A DNA stretch of 64,000 bases from Lentisalinibacter salinarum (GCF_040706555.1 NZ_JAPDRH010000002.1:1178001-1242000); one strand, 5' to 3'. Positions 41,905 to 51,375 are shown, counted from the stretch's first letter. Notes: generated by a model from the letters alone, not told the origin. A program made the numbers and translations.

Positions 41905-42969
41905 TCAATGGTATTGGGGACTCAGCCTGTGCACGGCCTCGAGCATGGCACTGACGTGCTCCGGATCGATGTCCGGGTGGATGCCGTGGCCCAGGTTGAA
42001 CACGTGGCCGGGGCCCTTGCCGTAGCTGGCGAGGACGCCGGCGACTGCCTCGGCGATCGCCTCTGGCCCGGCGTAGAGGATGGACGGATCCAGGTTGCCC
42101 TGCAGCGCCACCTTGTCGCCGGTATAGCGGCGCGCATCGGCGAGGTCCGTGGTCCAGTCCACGCCGAGGCCGTCGCAGCCGGTCTCCGCCATGTCGGCGA
42201 GCAGCGGGCCGGCGTTCTTCGTGAACAGCACAACGGGAACGCGGCGGCCATCCTGCTCGCGCTCGAGCCCGTCCATCACCCGCTGCATCGCCGCCAGCGA
42301 GAAACGCCGGTAGGTATCCGGCGTCAGCACGCCGCCCCAGGTATCGAAGATCATCACCGCCTGGGCACCGGCCCGGATCTGGGCATTCAGGTAGTCCCGG
42401 GTGGTGTCGGCCAGTTTGTTCAGCAGCAGCTCCGTCAGGTCGGGACGGTCGTAGAGCAGGCCCTTGATGCGGGCGAAGTTCTTGCTGCTGCCGCCCTCGA
42501 CCATGTAGGTGGCCACCGTCCAGGGGCTGCCGGAGAAACCGATCAGCGGCACCCGGCCGGCCAGTTCCCGGCGGATCACCCGGACGGCGTCGATGACGTA
42601 GCCGAGTTTCTCCTCGACGTCGGGCACCGCCAGCTGCTCGATCTGGGCCGGCGTGCGCACCGGGTGCTCGAACTTCGGTCCCTCGCCGGCTTCGAAGTAC
42701 AGGCCGCAGCCCATCGCGTCCGGTACCGTGAGGATGTCGGAGAACAGGATGGCGGCATCCAGCGGGTAGCGCTCCAGCGGCTGCAGCGTCACCTCGCAGG
42801 CAAGCTCCGGGTTTGAGCACAGGGCCATGAAATCCCCGGCCTGCGCCCGGGTGGCGCGGTATTCGGGCAGGTAACGGCCCGCCTGGCGCATCATCCACAC
42901 CGGCGTGCGCGGCACGGGCTCGCGCAGCAGGGCGCGCAGCAACAGATCGTTCTCGAGTTCGCTCATCAA
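41905..42969 (-). CDS. hemE: Uroporphyrinogen decarboxylase
   Basis: Removes four carboxylates from uroporphyrinogen III to give coproporphyrinogen III, following HemC and HemD. 354 residues with the signature PVWMMRQAGRYLPEYRATRA, the invariant Asp in LFSDILTVPDAMG, GFSGSPWTVATYMVEG, and the late signature VFNLGHGIHPDIDPEHV. Its ATG follows the pyrF stop by one base on the minus strand, so transcription comes through dgt-pyrF or from a local promoter. Confidence 0.97.
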   Translation of the reverse strand: MMSELENDLLLRALLREPVPRTPVWMMRQAGRYLPEYRATRAQAGDFMALCSNPELACEVTLQPLERYPLDAAILFSDILTVPDAMGCGLYFEAGEGPKFEHPVRTPAQIEQLAVPDVEEKLGYVIDAVRVIRRELAGRVPLIGFSGSPWTVATYMVEGGSSKNFARIKGLLYDRPDLTELLLNKLADTTRDYLNAQIRAGAQAVMIFDTWGGVLTPDTYRRFSLAAMQRVMDGLEREQDGRRVPVVLFTKNAGPLLADMAETGCDGLGVDWTTDLADARRYTGDKVALQGNLDPSILYAGPEAIAEAVAGVLASYGKGPGHVFNLGHGIHPDIDPEHVSAMLEAVHRLSPQYH

Positions 42970-42970
42970 T

Positions 42971-43696
42971 CTACTCCGCCGGGAACAGGCCGGCGATGGT
43001 GGTCTGTATGGCTTCCGCGGCAGCCCGCGGGGAATCGGCGTCCCGGATGGGACGGCCGACGACGATGTGATCGGCGCCGTTGGCGAAGGCCTGCTCGACG
43101 CTGACCACCCGCTTCTGGTCGTCCGCGGGGCGGTTGTCGACCGGCCGGATGCCGGGCGTCACCACCAGCAGCCGATTGTCCACGTGTTCGCGCAGGCGCG
43201 GCACCTCCAGCCCGGAGGAGATCACCCCGTCGCAGCCGGCCTCGAAGGCGCGCCGGGCCCGGGACAGCACCAGCTCCTCCACGTCGCAGTCGAAGCCGAG
43301 ATCGTCCAGGTCGCCGCGGTCCAGACTGGTCAGCACCGTCACCGCCAGTACCTTCAGGGAGCCCTTGTTCTCGGCCGCGGCCTCCATGATGGACTGGTTG
43401 CCGTGCACCGTGGCGAAGGTGGCGCCGCGGGCCGCGAGGTTGCGCACCGCCGCCCCCACCGTCGCCGGCACGTCGAACAGCTTCACGTCGAGGAAGACCT
43501 TCTTGTCCCGCTCGATCAGCCAGTCGGCCAGCTCGAAGTAGCCGCCGCTCATGGCGAGTTCGAGGCCGATCTTGTAGAACGAGACACTGTCGCCGAGTTC
43601 TTCCGCGAGCCGCCGGGCGGCGCCGACGTCCGGCACATCGAGTGCGAATATCAGTCTGTCCCTGGCTGCCATGTTTACGATGCTCTGCTCGGTCAC
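42971..43696 (-). CDS. pyrF: Orotidine 5'-phosphate decarboxylase
   Basis: Last step of UMP synthesis. 241 residues from a GTG at 43696 with GAGGGG five bases upstream; an upstream in-frame ATG (43723) and an internal ATG (43672) are alternatives. Motifs: LIFALDVPDVG, YKIGLELAMSGG, the catalytic DxKxxD in FLDVKLFDVPATV, and TPGIRPVDNRPADDQKRVV. Adjacent to hemE with a one-base gap. Confidence 0.95.
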   Translation of the reverse strand: MTEQSIVNMAARDRLIFALDVPDVGAARRLAEELGDSVSFYKIGLELAMSGGYFELADWLIERDKKVFLDVKLFDVPATVGAAVRNLAARGATFATVHGNQSIMEAAAENKGSLKVLAVTVLTSLDRGDLDDLGFDCDVEELVLSRARRAFEAGCDGVISSGLEVPRLREHVDNRLLVVTPGIRPVDNRPADDQKRVVSVEQAFANGADHIVVGRPIRDADSPRAAAEAIQTTIAGLFPAE

Positions 43697-43756
43697 GGTG
43701 TCCCCTCGGCTGCGGGCGTGCATTCTATCACCGCTCCGAGCGGCCGGGGACGCGGC

Positions 43757-44950
43757 TCAGGTATTGCCGACGGCGGGGTCGGTGAGCCGCTCGTGCTCCG
43801 CGATGGCGTAGCGGTCGGTCATGCCGGCGACGTAGTCCGCCACCACCCGGGCGCGGGCGGCGTCGCCATGCTCCCGGCCGGCGCAGCGCGCCGCAGTGGC
43901 GAACTCGGCGGGCATGAGCCGCGGCTCGTCCATGTAGGCGGCGAACAGGGCCTCGACGACCCGTCGTGCCTTCAGCGTCATGCCCAGCACCCGGTGATGG
44001 CGGTACAGGTTCGCGTGCAGGAATCGCTTCAGCGACAGGTGCTGCTCCCGGATCTCGTCGCCGAAGGCCACCAGCGGCCCCTCGTGGTTGCGCACCTCGT
44101 CGATGGAGCGGGGGTTCGCGGAACGCAGCCGCCCGGCGGTCTCCCGGATGAGGTCGGTGACCACCCGGTTGATCATGCGCCGGATCACCTCGTGGATCAG
44201 GCGCCGGCCGTCCAGACCGGGATAGCGTGCCAGCACTTCGTCATGCTGCGCGGCGAACAGCGGCTCCGCCCGCAGCATGTCCACGCCCAGCAGGCCGGCG
44301 CGCAGGCCGTCGTCCACGTCGTGGTTGTTATAGGCGATCTCGTCGGCGAGATTCGCGAGCTGGGCTTCCAGGCCCGGCTGACGGCGCTCCAGGAAGCGCC
44401 GCCCGAGTTCCCCGAGGTCCCGGGCGTGGCGGGCGGAGCAGTGCTTCAGTATGCCCTCCCGCGTCTCGTACATGAGGTTCAGGCCGGCGAACTCCGCGTA
44501 CTTCTCCTCCAGTTCATCGACCACGCGCAGCGACTGCAGATTGTGCTCGAAACCGCCGTAGTCGCGCATGCACTCGTTCAGCGCATCCTGCCCCGCGTGG
44601 CCGAATGGCGTGTGGCCGAGATCGTGGGCCAGGCAGATGGCCTCGGCCAGGGTCTCGTTGAGCCCGAGCGTATGAGCCACGCTGCGGGCGATCTGGGCGA
44701 CCTCCAGCGAGTGGGTGAGCCGCGTGCGGTACAGGTCCCCCTCGTGGTTTACGAACACCTGGGTCTTGTAGACCAGGCGGCGGAAGGCGCTGGCATGGAT
44801 GATGCGGTCGCGGTCGCGCTGGTACTCGCCGCGGTAGACCGGTGGCGGCTCGTCGTGGCGGCGGCCCGGGCTCTCCGACTCGCGCGCTGCCCCCGGCAGC
44901 AGGCCGTCGTCTGCCCGCTCCATGTCCACGTATTCCATCGTGCCGGACAT
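43757..44950 (-). CDS. dgt: dNTP triphosphohydrolase (Dgt-type HD protein)
   Basis: 397-residue HD-domain enzyme of the Dgt family, which hydrolyses dNTPs to nucleosides and triphosphate. FRRLVYKTQVFVNHEGDLYRTRLTHSLEVAQ provides the first metal His (split here between RRLVYKTQVF and RTRLTHSLEVAQIARS), AICLAHDLGHTPFGHAGQ the HD pair, and LANLADEIAYNNHDVDDGL the last Asp. The type is the shorter, dGTPase-like form common outside enterobacteria; nucleotide preference is unknown. It starts 4 bases after the aroB stop. Confidence 0.92.
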   Translation of the reverse strand: MSGTMEYVDMERADDGLLPGAARESESPGRRHDEPPPVYRGEYQRDRDRIIHASAFRRLVYKTQVFVNHEGDLYRTRLTHSLEVAQIARSVAHTLGLNETLAEAICLAHDLGHTPFGHAGQDALNECMRDYGGFEHNLQSLRVVDELEEKYAEFAGLNLMYETREGILKHCSARHARDLGELGRRFLERRQPGLEAQLANLADEIAYNNHDVDDGLRAGLLGVDMLRAEPLFAAQHDEVLARYPGLDGRRLIHEVIRRMINRVVTDLIRETAGRLRSANPRSIDEVRNHEGPLVAFGDEIREQHLSLKRFLHANLYRHHRVLGMTLKARRVVEALFAAYMDEPRLMPAEFATAARCAGREHGDAARARVVADYVAGMTDRYAIAEHERLTDPAVGNT

Positions 44951-44954
44951 GCCC

Positions 44955-46037
44955 TCAGCCTCCCTCTGTGTCGGCGGGCGCCAGCGCTTCGACCAGCGCC
45001 TGACCGGAGAAGTCCGCGGTCACGTACGCCTCGCCGATACGGCGCAGCAGCACCAGCCGCAGCCGTCCGGCCTGCACCTTCTTGTCGAGCTGCATCGCCT
45101 CGCGCAGACGCGCGGCACCCACCGGCGGCGGCGCCACTGGCAGCCCGGCCGCCGCGATCAGATCGCCGATGCGGTCGAGATCGGCCCCGGCCAGGCCGCT
45201 GGCGCGGGCCGCCATCGCCATGCCCGCCGCCACCGCCTCGCCGTGCAGCCACTCGCCGTAACCGGTGACCGATTCTATGGCGTGGCCGAAAGTATGGCCC
45301 AGATTCAGGAGCGCCCGCTGGCCCGCCTCGCGCTCGTCCGCCGCCACGATGGCGGCCTTCATCTCGCAGCAGCGGCGCACCGCCTGCTGCAGCGCCCTTT
45401 TGTCGCGGCGCCGTAGCGCCGCCATATTGTCCTCGAGCCAGCCGAAGAAGGTAGCGTCGCCCAGCAGGCCGTATTTGATGACCTCGGCGAGGCCGGCGGC
45501 CAGCTCCCGGTCCGGCAGGGTATCCAGGGTGGTGAGGTCGATCAGCACGAAGGTCGGCTGATGGAAAGCGCCGATCAGGTTCTTGCCCCGGGGGTGGTTG
45601 ACGCCGGTCTTGCCGCCCACCGACGAATCCACCTGGGCCAGCAGCGTGGTCGGCACCTGGATGAAGTCCACGCCCCGCTGATAGCAGGCCGCCGCGAAAC
45701 CGGCCATGTCGCCCACGACGCCGCCGCCCAGCGCCACCACGGTCGTATCCCGGTTGGCGCCCGCATCCACCATCGTGTCGATGATCGAGGCGACCTGGCC
45801 CAGATCCTTGTGCGCTTCGCCGTCCGGCAGCACGTGCACGGCGGCCAGCCGATCCCCGAGGGCGCGCCGCGCGGCATCCAGGTACAGCGGGCTCACCACG
45901 TCGTTGGTCACCACCACCGCATCCGGCCCGCGCAAGCGGGCGGCGAGCACACCGGGATCATCGAGCAGGCCCTGGCCGACGACGATCGGGTAGCTTCTGG
46001 CGCCCAGCTGCACAGTGAGCGTCTCGGGGTCTGTCAC
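44955..46037 (-). CDS. aroB: 3-Dehydroquinate synthase
   Basis: Second step of the shikimate pathway, feeding chorismate to TrpE. 360 residues. NAD-binding GDAVVVTNDVV-type start is followed by LPDGEAHKDLGQV, the GGGVVGDMAGFAAACYQRGVDFIQVPTTLLAQVDSSVGGKTG core (written here in parts), the metal ligand region INLPRGKNLIGAFHQP-like stretch (NHPRGKNLIGAFHQP) and LLNLGHTFGHAIES. aroK lies 77 bases upstream on the same strand, the classical aroKB pair. Confidence 0.96.
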   Translation of the reverse strand: MTDPETLTVQLGARSYPIVVGQGLLDDPGVLAARLRGPDAVVVTNDVVSPLYLDAARRALGDRLAAVHVLPDGEAHKDLGQVASIIDTMVDAGANRDTTVVALGGGVVGDMAGFAAACYQRGVDFIQVPTTLLAQVDSSVGGKTGVNHPRGKNLIGAFHQPTFVLIDLTTLDTLPDRELAAGLAEVIKYGLLGDATFFGWLEDNMAALRRRDKRALQQAVRRCCEMKAAIVAADEREAGQRALLNLGHTFGHAIESVTGYGEWLHGEAVAAGMAMAARASGLAGADLDRIGDLIAAAGLPVAPPPVGAARLREAMQLDKKVQAGRLRLVLLRRIGEAYVTADFSGQALVEALAPADTEGG

Positions 46038-46114
46038 GGAAGGCGGCTCCTGATGCCGGCAGAGCGCCTAAGTTGCCGGGCGCCGGCGGCAGAATCAAGC
46101 GCCGTCGGGGCCGG

Positions 46115-46624
46115 TCACAGCCGGCTGCGGATGTCCGCGACCACGTGGTGGACCCGGCGGCCGTCGGTCTCGATCACCAGGTCGGCGATCTCCCGGTACA
46201 GGGGGTCGCGTTCGGCGAACAGCCGGCCGAGTGTCTCTTCCGGATCGCCTGCGGCCAGCATGGGCCGCTCGCGGCCCCGGCGGGTGCGCTCCAGTTGCTG
46301 CGCCACCGTGGCGTGGAGGTAGACCACCGTGCCCCGCGCAGCCAGATGCCGGCGGTTGTCCGGGTCTCCTACCACGCCGCCGCCGGTGGCCAGCACCAGG
46401 TCCGGCCGCGCGGTGAGTTCGTCGACGACCGCCGCTTCGCGCTTGCGGAAACCCGCCTCGCCCTCCTTCTCGAAGATGAAGGGGATGTCGACACCGGTGC
46501 GCCGCTCGATCTCGTCGTCGGTGTCCACGAATTCGAGCTTCAGGGCCCGGGCCAGCGCGCGGCCGACCGCAGACTTCCCCGCGCCCATGGGGCCTACGAG
46601 AAATATCCTGGTGCCGTCACTCAA
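46115..46624 (-). CDS. aroK: Shikimate kinase
   Basis: Phosphorylates shikimate. 169 residues with Walker A GPMGAGKSAVGRALARAL, shikimate-binding DTDDEIERRTGVDIPFIFEKEGE, the glycine motif LATGGGVV and lid arginines RTRRGRERPML. Normally pilQ is the immediate upstream neighbour; here a large Ig-like gene and a strong terminator intervene, so aroK probably needs its own promoter or read-through. Confidence 0.96.
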   Translation of the reverse strand: MSDGTRIFLVGPMGAGKSAVGRALARALKLEFVDTDDEIERRTGVDIPFIFEKEGEAGFRKREAAVVDELTARPDLVLATGGGVVGDPDNRRHLAARGTVVYLHATVAQQLERTRRGRERPMLAAGDPEETLGRLFAERDPLYREIADLVIETDGRRVHHVVADIRSRL

Positions 46625-46644
46625 GATTGCCGCCCGGAAAGAAG

Positions 46645-46670
46645 AAAGCCGGCCCGAAGGCCGGCTTTTT
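46645..46670. terminator. Strong hairpin terminator between Ig-like gene and aroK
   Basis: AAAGCCGGCC (46645-46654) and GGCCGGCTTT (46659-46668) form a perfect 10-bp stem. On the minus strand the four-base loop is TTCG closed by C-G, the especially stable UUCG tetraloop, followed by TTTCTTCTTT. On the plus strand it is followed by five T. It most likely ends transcription of the Ig-like gene 12 bases after its stop. Confidence 0.88.
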
Positions 46671-46681
46671 CGATGACTCGG

Positions 46682-48556
46682 TCAGAGCGTATCGGCGCAG
46701 CTGTTCGACTGGCCGAACGGGCTGGGGTTGCCCGGCGGGTTTGTGTTCTGGTCGGTCACGTCGCTCGCCGCGATCGGCAGCCGGAACTTCGACGTCTCCG
46801 TGGTCTCCGTCCCCTGGACCGTCGCCTGGGCGGTGAGGGTCACATCCACCCAGCGGGCGAACTCCTGGGGATAGATCACGTCGACAATCCCGAAGCCATT
46901 CTGATCCGTGGAGAAGGTGCCATTGCCGGTGCTCTGGGCCGCCACCGTCGCGATGTTACCCGCCTCCAGGGTACCGTTGCCGTTGTTGTCCTCACCCGGA
47001 TCGAGCACGCCGTTGCGGTTGACGTCCTCGTCGGCGCAGGGCCCGGCGGTGATGACCTGGACCCACTGGCTGGCAACGCTGTCGTACTGCCAGAAGCCCT
47101 TGTAGTAGGCGTCCGACTGGATGCGCATCTGCACGGTCACGTCGGCCACGCCGGCGCCCTGCGAGTCGGTCACCTGAACCGCGTATTCCTTGCGGTACTG
47201 GGCCTGGTTCGGCTCGTTGATCTCGTTGCCGGTACCCAGCGTGATGAACACCTCCAGCTGCGCGACGGTCAGGTTGACCGATCCGCTGACCGCCGGGGTG
47301 TCCCGCACGGTGGCGGTAATGGTGACGCCGTTGCTGGCACTGGTGCTGGAGCCGGCCGTATAGGAAACGGTGGCCCGGCCCTGGGTGTTGGTGGTCGCCG
47401 AGCCGGCGGACAGCGAGCCGCCGGTGACGTCGTCGAGGCCGAAATCCACGACCTTGTTGGCCACGAGGTTGCCGGCGGCGTCCCGCACGATCGCGGTAAT
47501 CGAACTCTGCTCGCTGGGCGCCACGGTGAACGGGCTCGCCTGCACCTCGATGCTGTCGGCCGTGGTGGCGACGAACTGGATCTGCACCGTCGTCTCGGTG
47601 CCGTCCGGGTTGGTGGCCGTGATCACCGCGGGACCGGCATTCGACGCCTGCAGGTCGACCGAGGCGTCGCCGTTGGCATCGGTCGTGGCCGACGCCGCGG
47701 AGAGCGTGCCGCGGGTGGTGGAGAACGTGATGCTCTCTCCGGCCTGAGCCACACCGCCGACGGTCCAGTTGACCGTGACCGTGACCGGCGTGTTCAGCGG
47801 CACCTGGGTGCCCGAGGCCGGTGCCGTGATGACGAAGGAATCGTCTGAGACGGTGAGCGTCACTTCGTCGGTGATGCCGAGCGCCGTCGCCGACAAGGTA
47901 TCCGCGCCGGCGGCCGAGGCGGTGACCTGCACCTGGGCCTGGCCGAGGTTGTCCGTGACCAGCGAGTTGGAGGCCAGGGTATTGCCGTTCGAGGAGGCCA
48001 CGTCCACGGTCTGGCCGGCGATGCCGTCGCCGTTGGAATCGGCCAGCACGACGCTGTAGGTGGCGCTGTCGCCCTGGGCCAGGCTGGCCGGGCCCTGCAG
48101 CGTGATGGTCGTGCCCACCACGTTCACGTCGACGCTGCCCGTCAGGCCGTTCACGTCGGCCGACACGCTGATGGTGCGGTTGGTGGGGTCACCCGCCGTA
48201 CCCAGCGAGGCCGTCGCCGTGCCATTCTCCAGCGTGGTGACCTCGTTGACCGTCAGGATGCCCGAGGTGGAGGAGAACACGACCGGCTGGTCCGCCATCA
48301 CCCGGTTGTCCGCGTCGCGGACCAGCGCGGTGATGGTCACCTCCGAACCGCCCGCCGAAGGCAGCTGGGGGCTGCTGGTCAGCACCGTGACGGTGGCCGG
48401 CTGCGGCGCATCCGGTCCGGCGCCGCCACCTCCGGTGCCGCCACCGCCGCCGGTGAAGGAACTGTCGGTGCCGCCGCTGGAGCAGGCGCCGAGTGCGAGC
48501 CCCATGATTGCGACCGCCAGAGCAGGCAAAGCGGGCAGAGTCGAGAGTTTTCTCAT
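46682..48556 (-). CDS. Large Ig-like (Big_1-type) lipoprotein with a calcium-loop segment
   Basis: 624-residue exported lipoprotein: signal MRKLSTLPALPALAVAIMGL, lipobox cysteine at residue 25, Gly-rich linker at about 35-47. Then about five Ig-like repeats of the invasin/Big_1 kind, each with VTVxxxx-ADGxATASL type strands (for example ITALVRDADNRVMADQPVVF and ITAIVRDAAGNLVANKVVDF). Residues 509-534 are Asp/Asn/Gly-rich (DEDVNRNGVLDPGED, then NNGNGTL), like EF-hand or dockerin calcium loops; Cys507 and Cys620 could form a disulfide. The role is unknown; its place directly after pilQ suggests a surface partner of the type IV pilus or its secretin. An earlier TTG start at 48571 is possible. 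Confidence 0.85.
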   Translation of the reverse strand: MRKLSTLPALPALAVAIMGLALGACSSGGTDSSFTGGGGGTGGGGAGPDAPQPATVTVLTSSPQLPSAGGSEVTITALVRDADNRVMADQPVVFSSTSGILTVNEVTTLENGTATASLGTAGDPTNRTISVSADVNGLTGSVDVNVVGTTITLQGPASLAQGDSATYSVVLADSNGDGIAGQTVDVASSNGNTLASNSLVTDNLGQAQVQVTASAAGADTLSATALGITDEVTLTVSDDSFVITAPASGTQVPLNTPVTVTVNWTVGGVAQAGESITFSTTRGTLSAASATTDANGDASVDLQASNAGPAVITATNPDGTETTVQIQFVATTADSIEVQASPFTVAPSEQSSITAIVRDAAGNLVANKVVDFGLDDVTGGSLSAGSATTNTQGRATVSYTAGSSTSASNGVTITATVRDTPAVSGSVNLTVAQLEVFITLGTGNEINEPNQAQYRKEYAVQVTDSQGAGVADVTVQMRIQSDAYYKGFWQYDSVASQWVQVITAGPCADEDVNRNGVLDPGEDNNGNGTLEAGNIATVAAQSTGNGTFSTDQNGFGIVDVIYPQEFARWVDVTLTAQATVQGTETTETSKFRLPIAASDVTDQNTNPPGNPSPFGQSNSCADTL

Positions 48557-48593
48557 CGGTTCGATTCCCAAGCTTGAGGGCGGACGTGCGCCA

Positions 48594-50777
48594 TCAGTAA
48601 ACCACTGCGTTCTCTTCGAGGATCTTCGGCGTGACGAAGATCAGCAGTTCCGACTTGTTCGCCACGTTCTGGGTGGATCGGAACAGCGCGCCCACGCCGG
48701 GGATGTCGCCCAGCAGCGGGACCTTGTTGGCCACTTCTCGTCGCTCTGTCTCGTAGATTCCTCCGAGCACGACGGTCTGACCGTCGCGCACGAGCACCTG
48801 GGTGCGGATCTCGCGGGTGTCGATACTCGGCACGAAGCCGCCGGTGGCGCTCGCCACGAGTTCGCCGACACTGTCCGAGTTCACCTGCAGATCCATGATG
48901 ATGTTGTCGTCCGGCGTGATCTGCGGGGTCACCGTCAGGCTCAGCACCGCCTTTTTGAACTGGGTGGTGGTCGCACCGCTGGAGGAGGATTCCTGGAACG
49001 GGATCTCCACGCCCTGCTCGATCAGCGCCTCTTTCTGGTTGGCGGTGATCACGCGCGGCGTCGAGACGATCTCGCCCCGGCCTTCGGCCTGCAGGGCGGA
49101 GAGTTCGAGGTCCACGATGTAATCGGAGTCCAGGATCGCCAGCGCGATCTGGCCTGCCGGGTTGCTCACCGGCAGGTTCACGTTATAGCGGTTGTTGACG
49201 CTGGGGGCTTCCACCGGGAAGGGCTGACCCGTGTCGGCCAGGTTCTCCAGTGCCGAGGCCGTGATCACGTCCGAGCCCGCGCTGGTACCTGTGACCGAGA
49301 ACAGGCCGTCGCTGGAGTTCTCCTGCACGGCGGTGAGGCCGAGGCGCACGCCGAGCTCGCGGCTGAAGTCATCGTTCACGACCACGATGCGCGACTCGAT
49401 CAGCACCTGGCGCACCGGGATGTCCAGCGTCTGCACCAGGCGGCGCACGTCGCGCAGACGGTCCACGGTGTCCTGCACCAGCAGCGTGTTGGTACGCTCG
49501 TCGATGGCCACCGAGCCGCGGTCGGAGAGCAGCGAATTCTCGCCCTCCTTGATCAGCGCGGCGAGATCGCTGGCCTTGGCGTAATTTACCTGCAGGAATT
49601 CGGAGAACAGCGGCTCCAGTTCCTGGATGGCCTGTTTGGCTTCGAGGTCGGCCTTCTCGCGCGCGGCGATCTCTTCCGCCGGCGCCACGATGATCACGTT
49701 GCCGTTCTGGCGCATGTCCAGACCCTTGGTGGTCAGAACGATGTCGAGCGCCTGATCCCACGGCACGCTGTTCAGTCGCAGAGTGACGTTGCCCTGGACG
49801 GTGTCGGACACCACGATGTTGCGGCCGCTGATCTCGGCCAGCAGCTGCAGCACGGCGCGGGTCTCGATGTCCTGGAAATTCAGCGTGACGCGCTCGCCCT
49901 CGTAATCCTTGTCTTCGGCGAACAGGCTGGAGACCTGCTCGTCCTCTTCGGCCACCGGATTGATCTCGATGGTGAAGACGTCGTCCGACTGATAGGCAAG
50001 CTGCTCGTAGTCGCCGTCGGCGGAGATCAGCACGCGGGCATCGGCGTTGACGCGTACCGCGTCGATGGTGGTGACGGGCGTGGCGAAGTCCTGCACATCC
50101 AGGCGGCGGATGAGCTCGCCCGGCAGTTCCGTGCCCTTGAACACGGCGACCACGCGGCCGCCTTCCTGGCGGATGTCGACCGGCGTGGACGGGTCGGTGA
50201 GGTCGATGATGACGCGGCCGCCGCCTTCACGGGTGCGGCGGAAGTCGACGTTCTCGATGGCGCGCGGCCCGCTCGCAGCCGCGGAAGAGGCCGACGGCGC
50301 ACCGCTGAACGTAGTGGTCTCTGCCACCATGTCGCCGCCCTCGCCCAGGGTCAGGATGACGGTATTGCCGGACACACGGGTTTCGTAAGGCACCATGCTG
50401 TCCAGATTCAGCACCACGCGGGTGCGGCCGTTGGCTTCCGCGGTCAGCACGGTATCCAGCATGCGCAGATCCACGTCACGGCGACGGGAGCTGAGGCCGA
50501 GGGCGGTGTCGGGCAGGTCGAGCGCGATGCGCGCCGGGTTCTCGATGGTGAAGGAGAGCGGCTCCGGAGCAGGCCCCGAGAGAATCAGCCGCAGTTCCAC
50601 CTGCTGCCCCGGCAGCGACTGCACCTGGATGTCCTGCAGGGTGTTACCCGGCGCGTCCTGTGCGTGGGTGCCCGCTGAGGCGAACAGCAGCACGAGGGCG
50701 GCGAGCCAGCCGAGAGGATTCCTGAGGACGTCCAGCCCGTGATTGTTTGCCGGCAGCGGCTTCGTTGTGCGAGTCAT
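48594..50777 (-). CDS. pilQ: Type IV pilus secretin PilQ
   Basis: Outer-membrane secretin through which the pilus exits. 727 residues from the ATG at 50777 (GGGAGA upstream); ATGs at 50798 and 50834 are alternatives. Signal segment ends near GTHAQ. Two AMIN domains (about residues 40-260) bind peptidoglycan, then secretin/TonB short N-domain (VTLNFQDIETRAVLQLLAEISG), N1 domains, and the secretin core (VPLLGDIPGVGALFRSTQN, the family signature). The C-terminus ILEENAVVY is normal. Last gene of pilMNOPQ. Confidence 0.95.
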   Translation of the reverse strand: MTRTTKPLPANNHGLDVLRNPLGWLAALVLLFASAGTHAQDAPGNTLQDIQVQSLPGQQVELRLILSGPAPEPLSFTIENPARIALDLPDTALGLSSRRRDVDLRMLDTVLTAEANGRTRVVLNLDSMVPYETRVSGNTVILTLGEGGDMVAETTTFSGAPSASSAAASGPRAIENVDFRRTREGGGRVIIDLTDPSTPVDIRQEGGRVVAVFKGTELPGELIRRLDVQDFATPVTTIDAVRVNADARVLISADGDYEQLAYQSDDVFTIEINPVAEEDEQVSSLFAEDKDYEGERVTLNFQDIETRAVLQLLAEISGRNIVVSDTVQGNVTLRLNSVPWDQALDIVLTTKGLDMRQNGNVIIVAPAEEIAAREKADLEAKQAIQELEPLFSEFLQVNYAKASDLAALIKEGENSLLSDRGSVAIDERTNTLLVQDTVDRLRDVRRLVQTLDIPVRQVLIESRIVVVNDDFSRELGVRLGLTAVQENSSDGLFSVTGTSAGSDVITASALENLADTGQPFPVEAPSVNNRYNVNLPVSNPAGQIALAILDSDYIVDLELSALQAEGRGEIVSTPRVITANQKEALIEQGVEIPFQESSSSGATTTQFKKAVLSLTVTPQITPDDNIIMDLQVNSDSVGELVASATGGFVPSIDTREIRTQVLVRDGQTVVLGGIYETERREVANKVPLLGDIPGVGALFRSTQNVANKSELLIFVTPKILEENAVVY

Positions 50778-50808
50778 TCCAGTTTCTCCCAGTGCCATCT
50801 GCTTGGCC

Positions 50809-51375
50809 TCAGTCCGAAATACTGATGGTGGCATCTCTCTCCAGATACCCGCCTATGCCGTCGGAGACGATCTCTTTGACGCGGATCTCCGACTCGTTTA
50901 TCTCGATGATGCGGCCGTCGTTCTGGCCCACGTAATTGCCGACGGTTACCCGGTTGATGAGTCCGTCGGCGGTCTGCACGAGGCCGTAGGTCGTGCTGCC
51001 CTGCTGCAGCGTGCCGACCATGTCGAGTGAATCCAGCGGGAACTGCTCGAGGTATTCCCGGCTGCGGTTGACGTCCGGTCTGAGACCGCCGCCGCCCGCG
51101 GAGCGCGTATCCGCCACCGGCGAATCCGGCACGAAGGGCGAGCGCAGCCCGTCCACGTCGGCCGTGTAGACATAGCTCTCGTAGGTCTGGATCTCGGGCA
51201 GCGGGTCCGGCCGGTCGCCGGGCCTCGCCTTCACCTCGTCGATGTAGGCGTTGAGGTCACCCATGCCGCCGCCGCAGCCGGCCGCGAAAGGCAGCACGAT
51301 TGCCGCCAGCACGGCGAAGAGGCCGGTGGGGCGCCGCCTGTAGCCATTTACCTGGAAGCGAGGTTCCTGCCTCAT
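50809..51375 (-). CDS. pilP: Type IV pilus assembly lipoprotein PilP
   Basis: 188-residue inner-membrane lipoprotein linking PilN/PilO to PilQ. Signal segment with lipobox FAAGC (Cys near residue 34). Then the PilP core: YVYTADVDGLRSPFVPD, LEQFPLDSLDMVGTLQ, YGLVQTADGLINRVTVGNYVGQNDGRI. The start overlaps the pilO stop (TGATG), so expression is coupled. Confidence 0.94.
   Translation of the reverse strand: MRQEPRFQVNGYRRRPTGLFAVLAAIVLPFAAGCGGGMGDLNAYIDEVKARPGDRPDPLPEIQTYESYVYTADVDGLRSPFVPDSPVADTRSAGGGGLRPDVNRSREYLEQFPLDSLDMVGTLQQGSTTYGLVQTADGLINRVTVGNYVGQNDGRIIEINESEIRVKEIVSDGIGGYLERDATISISD

Noticed and set aside
46645..46670. Rho-independent terminator acting on aroK only
   Set aside because: aroK is read away from it; it lies after the Ig-like gene stop, so it ends the pil/Ig-like transcript. 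A plus-strand role is not needed by any gene.
48557..48568. GGTTCGATTCC, resembling a tRNA T-loop
   Set aside because: The flanking bases do not form a T stem, and there is no anticodon or acceptor arm; it lies between pilQ and the Ig-like gene.
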